From positions 1-64,000 of the forward strand of contig JAJFJZ010000017.1 of the NCBI GenBank assembly GCA_021773565.1: a stretch of 64,000 nt of DNA, given 5' to 3'. This DNA is from Gammaproteobacteria bacterium. Lineage in GTDB: Bacteria; Pseudomonadota; Gammaproteobacteria; Pseudomonadales; Azotimanducaceae. The notes under the pieces were generated by a model. It ran no database searches, was not told the DNA's origin, and was given only the letters and a program-made list of their open reading frames with translations. A program made the position numbers and the translations under genes. This document shows, in pieces, positions 15,669 to 25,647 of this stretch (positions are counted from its first letter, which is position 1; each line of letters starts with the position of its first letter).

Positions 15669-17129
15669 GTGAGTAGACATGGCATTTTTCTATGGATAAG
15701 TGTTACAGCTGCTTTGTTGATAGCTACCTTTTTAATGCCAGGCACCTCGGAATTAGCCTTGCGTACCTTGCTGGATCAAACGAGCGGTGAACACTGGTAT
15801 CGACTGGAACTTTCCAACCAAAACGTCGGTCAGTATTTTTCCTCCACCCGAACAGACATTAACCAGAACATCACATTTTCGTCAACGCTGAACTTTACCC
15901 TACCCGGAGCGCGCTCCAGGCAAACCAACCAGTCACTAACCTTTGACGCAAGGTCACCACACCACCTTGCATATGGTACTTACACAGAAATTTCAGAACA
16001 CAAATTATTCCGTGAGGTTAGCCTTAGGCGAGTTAAACAGGCAGGCGATAATACGGATGATGATTTTACCAATACCTATCAACTGGTCATCAGCGGTGAC
16101 GGAAAGTCCCAAACCAGAAACCGGCAGTTCAATTATGCACTTAAGGACCATCTGGGATTGGAGCTTTGGTTAAAGCAGAAGCTTCCGCGACCAGGCCGAA
16201 TATTACAGACCAGAAACTTTGATTTTAACCAGCTGAAACCTGACACAATTACCTGGCACGTAGTAGAAAACAATCCTGAAGGTTATGTGGTGAGCAATAG
16301 CGGCATGATTGACGAATCTATTTACACGCTGGATAGCAATTTTCTTCCGCAAAGTTTTTCGCTGGCTGGCTTGTTCAAACTGTATCGTATTAGCCCGACA
16401 GAGGCACAGCTTGCAACCAGAACCAATATGGTGCGCTCAAAAAGTTTACATGTCCCCATATCCCGGAAGCTGGGAGACCCCACACTCGTAACAGCGCTGA
16501 GACTTGAGGTCGATTCGGTGAGTGCGGCTGTGCTTCAGAACAGGGCATCTCATAAAATACTGGAACATGAAGGTAAGTATTATCTTGAAACGCACAGCGA
16601 CAAAGCACTCCTTTCCCGCTTGGGTTCGGGAGCAGGCGCCCTTGCAGAAACGCTGCTTTTTCCCATACACCATCCGCGCATCCAGGAATTGGGGGATATG
16701 TTGGCACTGGACCAGCTACCGGAAGACGAAAAATTGCGCGTATTGGTTGATTTTGTTAACACACACTTAACTTACAAGGAACACACACGACCGCTAACGC
16801 TCATCAATGCCCTCAATACAAGGTCGGGAGATTGTACCGAATACGCAGACCTGTTAACTACGCTGGCGCGCCATGCAGGTTTACCCGCTGAATCTGTAAC
16901 CGGGCTCGCTTATTCCGGCTCTCCTACACCCGGGTTTTATGTGCACGCCTGGAACCGGATAAAGATAAACGGAAGATGGCATACCGTGGATCCCACGTGG
17001 AACGAGCTTCAGGTAGATGCGACACACATTGCATTTCCCACTGACAGTATTGGCCAGTTGAAGGCTTATGCAGCAATTCCGACCATGCAATTTACTGTGA
17101 AAAATGTGGAATACGCTCGCCAACAATAA
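15669..17129 (+). CDS. Transglutaminase-like domain protein, membrane-anchored
   Basis: About 486 residues. One N-terminal hydrophobic helix (residues about 6-22) acts as signal or anchor, so the rest is periplasmic. A beta-rich central region of about 300 residues precedes a C-terminal transglutaminase-like domain with Cys in RSGDCTEYADL, His in FYVHAWNRI and Asp in WHTVDPTWNE: a complete catalytic triad. Such proteins are thought to be papain-like proteases or cross-linking enzymes of the envelope. I prefer the GTG at 15669; a TTG five codons upstream is possible. It is divergent from glnS. Confidence 0.8.
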   Translation: MSRHGIFLWISVTAALLIATFLMPGTSELALRTLLDQTSGEHWYRLELSNQNVGQYFSSTRTDINQNITFSSTLNFTLPGARSRQTNQSLTFDARSPHHLAYGTYTEISEHKLFREVSLRRVKQAGDNTDDDFTNTYQLVISGDGKSQTRNRQFNYALKDHLGLELWLKQKLPRPGRILQTRNFDFNQLKPDTITWHVVENNPEGYVVSNSGMIDESIYTLDSNFLPQSFSLAGLFKLYRISPTEAQLATRTNMVRSKSLHVPISRKLGDPTLVTALRLEVDSVSAAVLQNRASHKILEHEGKYYLETHSDKALLSRLGSGAGALAETLLFPIHHPRIQELGDMLALDQLPEDEKLRVLVDFVNTHLTYKEHTRPLTLINALNTRSGDCTEYADLLTTLARHAGLPAESVTGLAYSGSPTPGFYVHAWNRIKINGRWHTVDPTWNELQVDATHIAFPTDSIGQLKAYAAIPTMQFTVKNVEYARQQ

Positions 17130-17528
17130 ATCACAGTGAACAACAGACTTGCATTCAGAAATAAAAAGAGTACCCTTTCGCGCCACACACGCAATTGGAG
17201 ACTCAGTATGAGAACAATAACACCCGGAGATTATCCGAACCGTTGAGCGTGTTCTGACGTTTTTCAATACTACTGAATTATAAGAATTAGATAGTTCGCA
17301 AGTATCGACCCCCGAAAAGTAACTACCCGGTAAACTCAGACCAGCTCAGAAAGTTTCAGAGCGGGATTTGTTGTACCCGGAGTATGTTCAAAGCACTGCA
17401 AATTAAGGCAGTTTGAGAGCAAGCGTTAAAACCCAGTAAATTGCGCACTCTTGTAGCAAAAACTCCCGCTCAATTTCAGAATCGCCAGACCTTCCATTTT
17501 TGCTGGTCTGACACAGATAGATTGAGAA
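17130..17528. other. Gap of 399 bp without a clear gene
   Basis: No convincing reading frame, RNA or terminator. A 12-codon ATG frame at 17208 with GGAGA upstream is too short to judge. A CAGACC/GGTCTG hairpin with a 13-nt loop, near 17487-17511, sits just upstream of the ABC exporter genes and could be an operator or leader structure. The promoter for the exporter operon must lie here. Confidence 0.4.
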
Positions 17529-19409
17529 GTGGACGTAGACATGATTGCAAGTGAATCACGCAATATACAAAACGGTGAACAGCACCCAAAAACTGCCAAC
17601 CTGTGGCGTCTAACCACCGGAAAGCGGATGCTTTATACCGGGGCATTCGCCGCAATGGTGATGGCAAGTCTTTTAATGTTTGCCGCGCCGCTTATCGGCG
17701 GATACGCGATTGATGTGCTGGATCAGGGCGATCTGGGCCAGGGTCTGCCTGTACTAAATCAATTGGCAGGCCAATTGTCACCAGACGCATCCAGCACCTT
17801 ATACCTGGCCCTGAGTGCGGTACTAATAATAGTGCTCACAGCACTTGGCGGGGTATTTTTGTACCTGCGCGGTCGCCTCTCGGCCCTTGCATCTGAAGGT
17901 ATTATTAAGGACTTGCGCGAAAGCCTGTACCAGCACCTTCACTACCTGCAATCCGGGTTCTACGACGAGGCCGACACCGGAGACCTGGTGCAACGTTGTA
18001 GTTCTGACGTGGAAACGGTACGCGTATTTTTAAGTGCCGACATAGTCGAAATTGGCCGCGCTATCATTCTATTCATTACCCTGTTACCCGTATTATTTTA
18101 CATGAGTGTTTCACTGGCATGGCTTTCGATCTGCCTGATGCCTTTTTTGCTGATTTTTGCGGTGTTATTTTTTACCAGAGTTAAATCCCTGTTCCTGATA
18201 ACCGATGAGGCAGAAGGAGAAATGACCGCGGTTCTGCAGGAAAACCTTACAGGCATTCGCGTCGTGCGTGCCTTTGCAAGGCAAGAATTCGAAATAAGCA
18301 AATTCGCCCGGAACAACAAGGCCTTCAGAGATCACAACAACCGCCTGATACGTTTGTTAGGCATATACTGGGCCACTAGTGACCTGTTCTCCATGAGCCA
18401 GCTGGGCCTGGTATTGATAGCGGGTGGTTACTGGATTATGGAAGGCCAGATAAGCGTGGGTACCCTGTTTACCTTTCTTACCTGTGTATCCATCGTGATC
18501 TGGCCTATCCGCCACCTGGGCCGTGTACTCACAGATGCCGGTAAAGCCGTGGTTTCGCTAAAACGTATTAACGAAGTACTGGGTAAGGAGGAAGAATCCA
18601 GGGAACCACCACCGGCCATCAACACAGTACATGGTGAGATTAATTTCGAAGGCGTGCAATTTGCCTATAAATCGGGGCTACCGGTAATTCAGGATTTCTC
18701 CCTGCACATCGCTGCGGGTGAAACACTGGCAATTGTAGGACCCCCCGGATCAGGCAAAACAACCCTGATAAGGCTGTTGTTGCGACTGTACGAACAACAA
18801 AGCGGCAACATATCGCTGGACGGTACAAACATTAACGATATTAGTCGCCAATGGTTGCGCAGCCAGATTGCTGTGGTATTGCAGGATCCTTTTCTCTATA
18901 CCCGTAGCATCGCTGACAACTTACTGGTTGGGCGACCGGATGCACATGAAGCACAACTGGTGAACGCAGCTGAAGAAGCCGCGGTGCACCGCGCAATCAG
19001 CAGCTTGCCAAAGGGTTATCAGTCCATGGTGGGCGAGCGCGGATTAACCCTGTCCGGTGGTCAGCGTCAACGGGTAGCTCTGGCGCGCGCACTGCTTAAA
19101 GATCCGGCAGTACTGATACTGGATGATTCGCTGTCAGCGGTGGATACGGGTACAGAGCAACAAATTCTAACCGGGCTTAAAGCGCGCCAGGGAAAAAGCA
19201 CTACGATTATGATTGCACATCGACTCAGCTCGGTAATGCATGCCGATCGAATTCTGGTGCTGGATAAAGGTCGATGCGTACAGCTTGGAGACCACGACAG
19301 CTTGTCCCGTGAACCGGGGATATACCAGCGCTTGTGCGAAATTCAGATGGCACTCGATAAACAAATAGATCAGGACGTCCACCAACGGGACGCGGGGGGC
19401 AAGGGCTAA
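17529..19409 (+). CDS. Heterodimeric ABC exporter, subunit with degenerate site
   Basis: 626 residues: six-helix exporter transmembrane domain (about 30-340) fused to a nucleotide-binding domain. Walker A is GPPGSGKTT, signature LSGGQ, H-loop AHRLSS. Walker B reads LILDD: the catalytic Glu is replaced by Asp, as in TM287-type subunits of heterodimeric exporters. It therefore should pair with the next gene product, whose Walker B is canonical. It may export lipids or drugs. Translation may begin at the GTG at 17529 or the ATG at 17541. Its TAA overlaps the next ATG by one base. Confidence 0.88.
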   Translation: MDVDMIASESRNIQNGEQHPKTANLWRLTTGKRMLYTGAFAAMVMASLLMFAAPLIGGYAIDVLDQGDLGQGLPVLNQLAGQLSPDASSTLYLALSAVLIIVLTALGGVFLYLRGRLSALASEGIIKDLRESLYQHLHYLQSGFYDEADTGDLVQRCSSDVETVRVFLSADIVEIGRAIILFITLLPVLFYMSVSLAWLSICLMPFLLIFAVLFFTRVKSLFLITDEAEGEMTAVLQENLTGIRVVRAFARQEFEISKFARNNKAFRDHNNRLIRLLGIYWATSDLFSMSQLGLVLIAGGYWIMEGQISVGTLFTFLTCVSIVIWPIRHLGRVLTDAGKAVVSLKRINEVLGKEEESREPPPAINTVHGEINFEGVQFAYKSGLPVIQDFSLHIAAGETLAIVGPPGSGKTTLIRLLLRLYEQQSGNISLDGTNINDISRQWLRSQIAVVLQDPFLYTRSIADNLLVGRPDAHEAQLVNAAEEAAVHRAISSLPKGYQSMVGERGLTLSGGQRQRVALARALLKDPAVLILDDSLSAVDTGTEQQILTGLKARQGKSTTIMIAHRLSSVMHADRILVLDKGRCVQLGDHDSLSREPGIYQRLCEIQMALDKQIDQDVHQRDAGGKG

Positions 19410-21322
19410 TGTCAGATTATGATGACGACAATTTTGACGACGGCTTTAATGAGGAAGAGCTTGCCAGAAAATTCCAGATTGGTTTATGGAAAAAGCTTTT
19501 CACCTACACCTTGCCGTACAAAAAGCAGGTAGGCCTGTTGGCGTTTTTTGCAGTACTAACTGCAACTGCAGATGTAATTTACCCTTTGATTACCAAAGGA
19601 GTAATTGACACAGTTGCAGAACATGGCGCTGACGCAAGGCTTGTGCCCTACGTATATTATTACCTGGGCTGCACATTACTGCTAAGTTTATCTGTTGGCG
19701 GATTTATCTGGATGGGCGGAATAATTCGTACCCACGTAAGCCACGACATTCGTCGAGACGGCTTCGAGAATTTGCAGCGCCTGTCATTTTCCTATTACGA
19801 CCACAGACCGGTTGGCTGGCTGATGGCGCGCATGACCTCTGACTGTGAGCGCTTGTCCAACATTCTCGCCTGGGGTGTACTGGACCTGGTGTGGGGCATA
19901 ACCCTCATGGCGGGAATCGCCGTTGTCATGATGATTATGAACCTGAAGCTGGCTCTGTTGATACTCGCAATAATTCCGCTGTTGGCGTGGGTAAGTGTGA
20001 GCTTCAAGAAACGCATTCTGATAAGCGCTCGGGAAGTCCGGCGTACCAACTCGCGCATTACCGGTGCATACAATGAAGCCATAATGGGAGTACAGACCAG
20101 TAAAACCTATGTGCGCGAAGCTGAAAACCTGAGCGACTTTCAAAAACTCACATCAGGCATGAATGCTGCTTCTGTTACCAACCTTACGCAATCGGCAATA
20201 TATGTACCTATAGTGCTCACCCTTGCCAGCCTGGCAACGGGTCTGGCCCTGGCCGTGGGCGGCTTCGATATGCTGGGCGGTGCCATGACAGCAGGTATGC
20301 TGATCGCATTTTTAGCCTACACCCGGCACTTTTTTGAGCCTATAGAAGAGCTGGGTCACTGGTTTGCAGAAATGCAAATGGCGCAGGCCTCTGCTGAGCG
20401 CATTATCAGTCTCATAGAAACCGAACCGGAAATCGCGGACTCCGAACATGTATTGCAATGCTTGTGGCGCGCGGAACAGCCAGAACCGGACACCCAGGCT
20501 ACATCCAGATTACGGGCTAAAAACCGGGCACTGGACGGCGGGCTGGATTCTATTTCAAGGATTGAACTTCAGGATGTTGGATTTTCCTATGGTGACGACA
20601 ACCCGGTGTTGCAAAACATAAACCTGAGTGTAAACAGTGGTGAAACCATCGCAATTGTTGGGCCAACGGGCGGGGGCAAGAGCACATTGGTTAACGTCAT
20701 CTGTCGTTTTTACGAGCCGGTAGCAGGGCGCGTTCTGATCGACGGAGTCGACTACCGCGACAGAAGCTTGCACTGGTTGCAGTCCAATCTTGGCATGGTG
20801 TTACAAAATGCCCACGTCTTTAGTGGCAGTATTATGGAAAACATCCGTTATGGAAATTTATCTGCGACTGATGCAGATGTAATCACCGCTGCCAAAACTG
20901 CAGGTGCCCATGACCTGATAGTCACGCTTCCGGATGCCTATCAAACCGAGGTCGGTGAGGGCGGGAGTAAACTTTCGGCCGGGCAAAAACAACTGGTTTC
21001 CTTTGCACGGGCAATACTGGCTGATCCCGCAATATTGATAATGGATGAAGCAACCTCCTCTATTGATACCGAAACCGAACGGCGCATTCAGTTTGGCCTG
21101 CAAAAACTGCTGCAGGGCCGCATCAGTTTTGTAATTGCGCATCGATTGTCTACCATCAGAAATGCCACTCGCATACTGGTGGTGGTTGACGGGCGCATTG
21201 TAGAACAGGGTACCCATGCACAATTACTGGAGCTGGGTAAACATTATTACCAGCTGTATACACAACAGAGCATTAGCCAGAGCGCACGGGAAATTAGCAC
21301 ACTAAGGCCTGGTCTGGCGTGA
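19409..21322 (+). CDS. Heterodimeric ABC exporter, subunit with canonical Walker B
   Basis: 637 residues with an acidic N-terminal tail (Asp-rich, residues 2-17), six transmembrane helices, and a nucleotide-binding domain: Walker A GPTGGGKST, Walker B ILIMDEATSS with the catalytic Glu, H-loop AHRLST. Its signature is LSAGQ rather than LSGGQ. In a heterodimer the degenerate ATP site is formed by Walker A/B of one subunit and the signature of the other, so an altered signature here matches the altered Walker B upstream. About 60 residues of extra linker lie between the membrane and nucleotide-binding parts. Confidence 0.9.
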   Translation: MSDYDDDNFDDGFNEEELARKFQIGLWKKLFTYTLPYKKQVGLLAFFAVLTATADVIYPLITKGVIDTVAEHGADARLVPYVYYYLGCTLLLSLSVGGFIWMGGIIRTHVSHDIRRDGFENLQRLSFSYYDHRPVGWLMARMTSDCERLSNILAWGVLDLVWGITLMAGIAVVMMIMNLKLALLILAIIPLLAWVSVSFKKRILISAREVRRTNSRITGAYNEAIMGVQTSKTYVREAENLSDFQKLTSGMNAASVTNLTQSAIYVPIVLTLASLATGLALAVGGFDMLGGAMTAGMLIAFLAYTRHFFEPIEELGHWFAEMQMAQASAERIISLIETEPEIADSEHVLQCLWRAEQPEPDTQATSRLRAKNRALDGGLDSISRIELQDVGFSYGDDNPVLQNINLSVNSGETIAIVGPTGGGKSTLVNVICRFYEPVAGRVLIDGVDYRDRSLHWLQSNLGMVLQNAHVFSGSIMENIRYGNLSATDADVITAAKTAGAHDLIVTLPDAYQTEVGEGGSKLSAGQKQLVSFARAILADPAILIMDEATSSIDTETERRIQFGLQKLLQGRISFVIAHRLSTIRNATRILVVVDGRIVEQGTHAQLLELGKHYYQLYTQQSISQSAREISTLRPGLA

Positions 21323-21362
21323 GGTGTTTGTGCATAGGTAGTGCTTGGGATAAGGTACTTTC

Positions 21363-21770
21363 GTGCATGAGCCAAGCCAAATGTCGTACGCCGAAATCCA
21401 GTCAGTTTTTGATCAGGTGCTTGCCTCCGTGGTCACTGATTCTACCGTTGCCGATGCATTTATAGACCGGGAGCTATACCAGATAAACCTCGCAACCATC
21501 TGGACCAACGTGGTACTCAAACCCCAGGATGCCGGCCTTGAAACCCGGGATCTGGAAACCGTGCACGAGGTCTTCAATGATCACGTTGCAAGCGTGTTGG
21601 GCGGTGACAGTTCACTAAAGGACTGCTTCAGTTTTTTAAACACCACTGCGGGTGAACAGGCTATGCAACGCTGTCGTCTTAACCAGATGCATAAAGACAT
21701 GCTGCTGTACTTTAGTTCTATGATATTGGACCCAGAAGGCCACGAGCAGTGGATGGCTGAAAACAGGTAG
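21363..21770 (+). CDS. Hypothetical small helical protein
   Basis: 135 residues from a GTG with AAGG seven bases upstream; an ATG at 21381 is possible. It has no signal or membrane segment, and the sequence is acidic and mostly helical. I do not recognise the family. It follows the ABC exporter by 40 bp on the same strand and may be co-transcribed. The stop lies next to a perfect 12-bp palindrome AGCACTAGTGCT (21769-21780) between this gene and the convergent yjbQ, without a T-run on either side. Confidence 0.6.
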   Translation: MHEPSQMSYAEIQSVFDQVLASVVTDSTVADAFIDRELYQINLATIWTNVVLKPQDAGLETRDLETVHEVFNDHVASVLGGDSSLKDCFSFLNTTAGEQAMQRCRLNQMHKDMLLYFSSMILDPEGHEQWMAENR

Positions 21771-21781
21771 CACTAGTGCTG

Positions 21782-22192
21782 CTAGTCACCGAGAATATTG
21801 ATACAAATCTCTCGTTCATCGCGCATGTGGCGGTGTTCCCACAGAAAAATACCCTGCCACGTTCCCAGTACCATCTGCGCATTTTCGATGGGAATAGATA
21901 AATTTACCGCAGTTAGTGCGCCCTTTATATGGGCCGGCATATCGTCCGGCCCCTCAAGTGTGTGCGTATACAAGGCATCATCTTCAGGCACCAGGCGGTT
22001 CAGCCAGTGCTCCAGATCACGCATAACCGCAGGATCCGCATTTTCCTGAATGAGCAGACTTGCGGAAGTGTGTCTTATAAAAACAGTGACCAAACCAGTG
22101 TTTATGCCGGAATCAGCCACTTTTTCAGCCACTTTGTGAGTGATTTCATAGAGTCCCTGTCCATTTATCGATATTTTTAGGTATGCGTTCAT
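21782..22192 (-). CDS. yjbQ: YjbQ/UPF0047 family protein
   Basis: 136 residues. The family core is complete: RHTSASLLIQENADP, the EGPDDMPAHIKG segment and GTWQGIFLWEHR, whose His residues form a metal site in known structures. E. coli YjbQ has weak thiamine-phosphate synthase activity and its true role is unsettled. The start is the ATG at 22192; the frame is open 25 codons further but that part overlaps the divergent gene. Only 22 bp separate its start from that of the GGDEF-EAL gene. Confidence 0.88.
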   Translation of the reverse strand: MNAYLKISINGQGLYEITHKVAEKVADSGINTGLVTVFIRHTSASLLIQENADPAVMRDLEHWLNRLVPEDDALYTHTLEGPDDMPAHIKGALTAVNLSIPIENAQMVLGTWQGIFLWEHRHMRDEREICINILGD

Positions 22193-22214
22193 GGAATCCT
22201 GATTTATAGGTGAA

Positions 22215-25200
22215 ATGAGCATGACAAGGATAGCGAAAACAGGCGCAAGAAGCACAATGCAATCCACTACACGACTTTACACAGCTCTTGTGCTCGCACT
22301 TATCACTGCCTGTATCAGCGCCCTGAATTCCGGTTCCCTGATGGTGAGTATTGCAACGCTCGCCCTGTGCGTTCCAATCCTGATATTTGTGCGTCCCCAT
22401 AAAATAGCCGAAGTAAACATCAAAAAATGGCAAGACATTTTTGATGATGCCCCGGCCCTGATGGCCATGATAGACATTCGCGGTAATATCGTAAGTTCAA
22501 ACGCTGCCTTCAACTCCATGTGCGGATTGTCACGTAAGCAGGTTCAAAACAGCAGCATTCAAAAGATTATGGGCGAGGAGGCATGGCAGGAAATCACCCC
22601 GCATACCTCAAAACTGGCAGACGGAATCACTACATCCCTTGAGTTTGACCGGGTGTTTGTAGACGCGAATGGCAAAGAGCGCCTGGTGCGAGCCTATACA
22701 CGCTTTGTAGACAACCCAGGCAGCAACAAGGATCGATATGCAATTCTACAGATTGTGGATTTTACCGACCAGCATGACGCACAGCTTGCCTTGACTGCCA
22801 GTGAGTCCCGGTTCAGGGGTATCATTGAAAACATTCCACAAATGTTATGCATCGTACAGCACGACAATCGCATAGCTTACGGCAATCCCTCAGCACACGA
22901 AGTACTTAACCTGAACGAAGAAGGAAAATCGGAAGCACCCTTTGAAAATTTTATTTCGCCGCCGCACCAGACGAAATTCATCCAGGCAATAACCGAATCT
23001 CGGGAGAATCCTGGTTCGCGAGTAACACTGGATAAAGTGCGACTGATTAACAATGAATACGTCGATATGCACCTGACGGATAAATCTTCACTGGAAGGCA
23101 TAAGTGGCACCCTGATCGCCCTTCAATCTATAACAAGTCATATAAATGCAGAAACGATGTTAAGAAGCAGCGAAGAGAAATTTGCTACCACTTTTCATTC
23201 CAGCCCGGATGCGATGTTAATCATTCGAGCATCAGACAGCATCATTATTGATCTCAATACCAGTTTTACGCGCCTACTGGGTTATACCAGAGAGGAGGCT
23301 GTCGGGGGCGCAGAAACGGGTATGAAATTCTGGGTGGATTCGGCTGAACGTGAAGCCATGTTAAAGGTACTGGATGCGGAGTACGAATGTCTGGAATACG
23401 AAGCTGATCTGTTGGCCAAAAATGGCGAAATAATCAACGCCGAGATATCCCTGCGTTATGTTCAGATCGAAGGCGAACTCTGTATTATAGTAAATGGTCG
23501 CGATGTAAGCAGACGTCGCCAGGCGGAAAATGCGCTGTTAGCCAGTGAAGAAAAATTTGCCAGGATATTCACCAACTCCCCCGACGGCATCGTAATTATC
23601 CGATTATCAGATAACATAATTCTTGATGCAAACGACATGTTTCTTATGGGTTCCGGGTATGAGCGTGAAGAACTCATGGGCAAATCATTTTACGAACTCA
23701 ACGCAATAACCAATACGGAGCACGTTAAATCTATCTCAGACAAACTGATGCAACGCGGTAAAGTGCAAAACACGCAGGTAGACATGCGTACCAAATCCGG
23801 GGAAATATTACCCACCCTGTTATCTGCTACTGTAATGGAGCTTAATGGCGAGCCGTCCCTGCTGGTAATTATGAAAGACCACAGTGCACAGCTGCGCACC
23901 GAAGAAAAGCTGAAGCGCAGTGAAGAGCGCTTTCGAATGACCTTCGAAAACGCGCCTATAGGAATTATGTTGATAGATGCAGAGGGCAGAATTTTCCAGG
24001 TTAATAACTACGCCTCCGAGATGCTTGAATATACTAATGAAGCGCTACTCAGTCGTTACATTTCTGAATTGCTTCCACAGGACGACCGAGCCGAGCTAAA
24101 ACAATCTCTGGAAACCTTACTCACCACTAATTCCAGTGTGGATGCTACCGAACGCAAACTGCAGTGCCTGAACGGCAAGACCATATCCACCAACTTCCAC
24201 ATTGTATTGCAAAGATCCAATACCGGTAATCCGCTGTATTTTATCGTTCAGATAACTGACATCACTCAGATGAAGCACAGCCAGCAACAGATGGAACGAT
24301 TGGCTTTTTATGACACATTAACAGATTTGCCCAATCGCAGACTGTTTAACAGTCGAATGGAACAATGCCTGAAAATCTCAAAACGCAATGAATCAATTTC
24401 AGCGATTTTGTTCCTGGACCTGGACAAGTTCAAACGTATAAATGACACGCTGGGCCATAATCACGGCGATGACCTTCTGCGTGAAGTCGCAGAACGCCTC
24501 AATAACTGCGTTCGCGGCGAGGACACTGTGGCACGCCTGGGCGGGGACGAGTTTTCCATACTACTAAACAATATATCCAGCCCGCGTGATGCGGGAATAG
24601 TTGCAGAAAAAATACTCGATATTCTAAGGCAACCCATAAAACTGGGCGATCAGGAAGTGGTAGTTACCACCAGTATCGGCATCGCACTTATTCCCGGTGA
24701 CAGCCAAAGCCCTGAAGTACTCATAAAGTTTGCGGACCTGGCTATGTATCGAGCCAAGGAAGAAGGTCGAAACAACTATCAGTATTATTCCGGAGACATG
24801 AATCTGCAATCACACAACCGTCTGGATCTTGAAAGCCAGTTGCGCACGGCACTTGAAAATGACGAATTTGTACTGCATTTTCAGCCCAAGGTTGAATTGC
24901 AAACCAACAAAATTATGGGCATGGAATGCCTGATTCGCTGGAATCACCCTGATCGCGGATTTTTAACACCCGACGAATTTATCCCGGTTGCAGAACAGAC
25001 AGGCATCATCATAGAAATTGGCGACTGGGTCATTCGGGAGGCATGCCGTGCTGCGAGTATCGCATCCAGGATCGCAGGCTACCCGGTTAATACCGCAATC
25101 AACGTCTCACCACGGCAATTCAGGCAACACAGCCTGATCAGCACCATTAGCGATTGTATAGAGGAGTATGATCTTAATCCTTCGCAACTGGAATTTGAAA

Positions 25201-25613
25201 CTACAGAAACCACCCTGATGCTGGACCTGGACGCCGCGGGTGATACGCTATTACGCCTGCACCAGCTTGGTGTACAACTCGCTATTGATGATTTTGGTAC
25301 GGGTTATTCTTCCCTGCAACACCTGAGACGCTTTCCATTTGATATCGTGAAAATTGATCGTTCATTTGTGATGGACATTCCGGATAATAAAGATGATATG
25401 GCGATAACCAGCGCGGTCATTGCCATGTCCCACAGCCTTAATCTAAAAGTCGTTGCAGAGGGTATAGAAACCAGAGAGCAACTGGATTACCTTCTGGCTA
25501 ACGGTTGTGAATTCGGTCAGGGGTACTATTTTAGTAAAGCAATCCCGTTGGATGACATTACCAAGCTGCTCACCCCCGGCATTAGCCTATTGCGCAGAGC
25601 AGACAAACCCTAA
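22215..25613 (+). CDS. Sensor diguanylate cyclase/phosphodiesterase (PAS x5-GGDEF-EAL)
   Basis: 1132 residues. Two N-terminal transmembrane helices (about 20-38 and 40-58) have almost no periplasmic loop, so signals are probably sensed inside. Five PAS-like domains follow, several starting SEEKF or SEERF, then GGDEF near residue 776 (intact active site RLGGDEF) and EAL. The EAL motif reads ECL near residue 904, but the other metal and catalytic residues are present (NVSPRQF, ETTET, IDDFGTGYSS, KIDRSFV, AEGIET), so both synthesis and breakdown of cyclic-di-GMP are plausible. Confidence 0.92.
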   Translation: MSMTRIAKTGARSTMQSTTRLYTALVLALITACISALNSGSLMVSIATLALCVPILIFVRPHKIAEVNIKKWQDIFDDAPALMAMIDIRGNIVSSNAAFNSMCGLSRKQVQNSSIQKIMGEEAWQEITPHTSKLADGITTSLEFDRVFVDANGKERLVRAYTRFVDNPGSNKDRYAILQIVDFTDQHDAQLALTASESRFRGIIENIPQMLCIVQHDNRIAYGNPSAHEVLNLNEEGKSEAPFENFISPPHQTKFIQAITESRENPGSRVTLDKVRLINNEYVDMHLTDKSSLEGISGTLIALQSITSHINAETMLRSSEEKFATTFHSSPDAMLIIRASDSIIIDLNTSFTRLLGYTREEAVGGAETGMKFWVDSAEREAMLKVLDAEYECLEYEADLLAKNGEIINAEISLRYVQIEGELCIIVNGRDVSRRRQAENALLASEEKFARIFTNSPDGIVIIRLSDNIILDANDMFLMGSGYEREELMGKSFYELNAITNTEHVKSISDKLMQRGKVQNTQVDMRTKSGEILPTLLSATVMELNGEPSLLVIMKDHSAQLRTEEKLKRSEERFRMTFENAPIGIMLIDAEGRIFQVNNYASEMLEYTNEALLSRYISELLPQDDRAELKQSLETLLTTNSSVDATERKLQCLNGKTISTNFHIVLQRSNTGNPLYFIVQITDITQMKHSQQQMERLAFYDTLTDLPNRRLFNSRMEQCLKISKRNESISAILFLDLDKFKRINDTLGHNHGDDLLREVAERLNNCVRGEDTVARLGGDEFSILLNNISSPRDAGIVAEKILDILRQPIKLGDQEVVVTTSIGIALIPGDSQSPEVLIKFADLAMYRAKEEGRNNYQYYSGDMNLQSHNRLDLESQLRTALENDEFVLHFQPKVELQTNKIMGMECLIRWNHPDRGFLTPDEFIPVAEQTGIIIEIGDWVIREACRAASIASRIAGYPVNTAINVSPRQFRQHSLISTISDCIEEYDLNPSQLEFETTETTLMLDLDAAGDTLLRLHQLGVQLAIDDFGTGYSSLQHLRRFPFDIVKIDRSFVMDIPDNKDDMAITSAVIAMSHSLNLKVVAEGIETREQLDYLLANGCEFGQGYYFSKAIPLDDITKLLTPGISLLRRADKP

Positions 25614-25647
25614 GCAGGAAACTTCTGGTGGCCCGCAGATGCTATCC

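Noticed and set aside
17208-17246. 12-codon leader peptide
   Set aside because: Has a plausible ribosome site but no regulatory codons or attenuator follow; too short to support.
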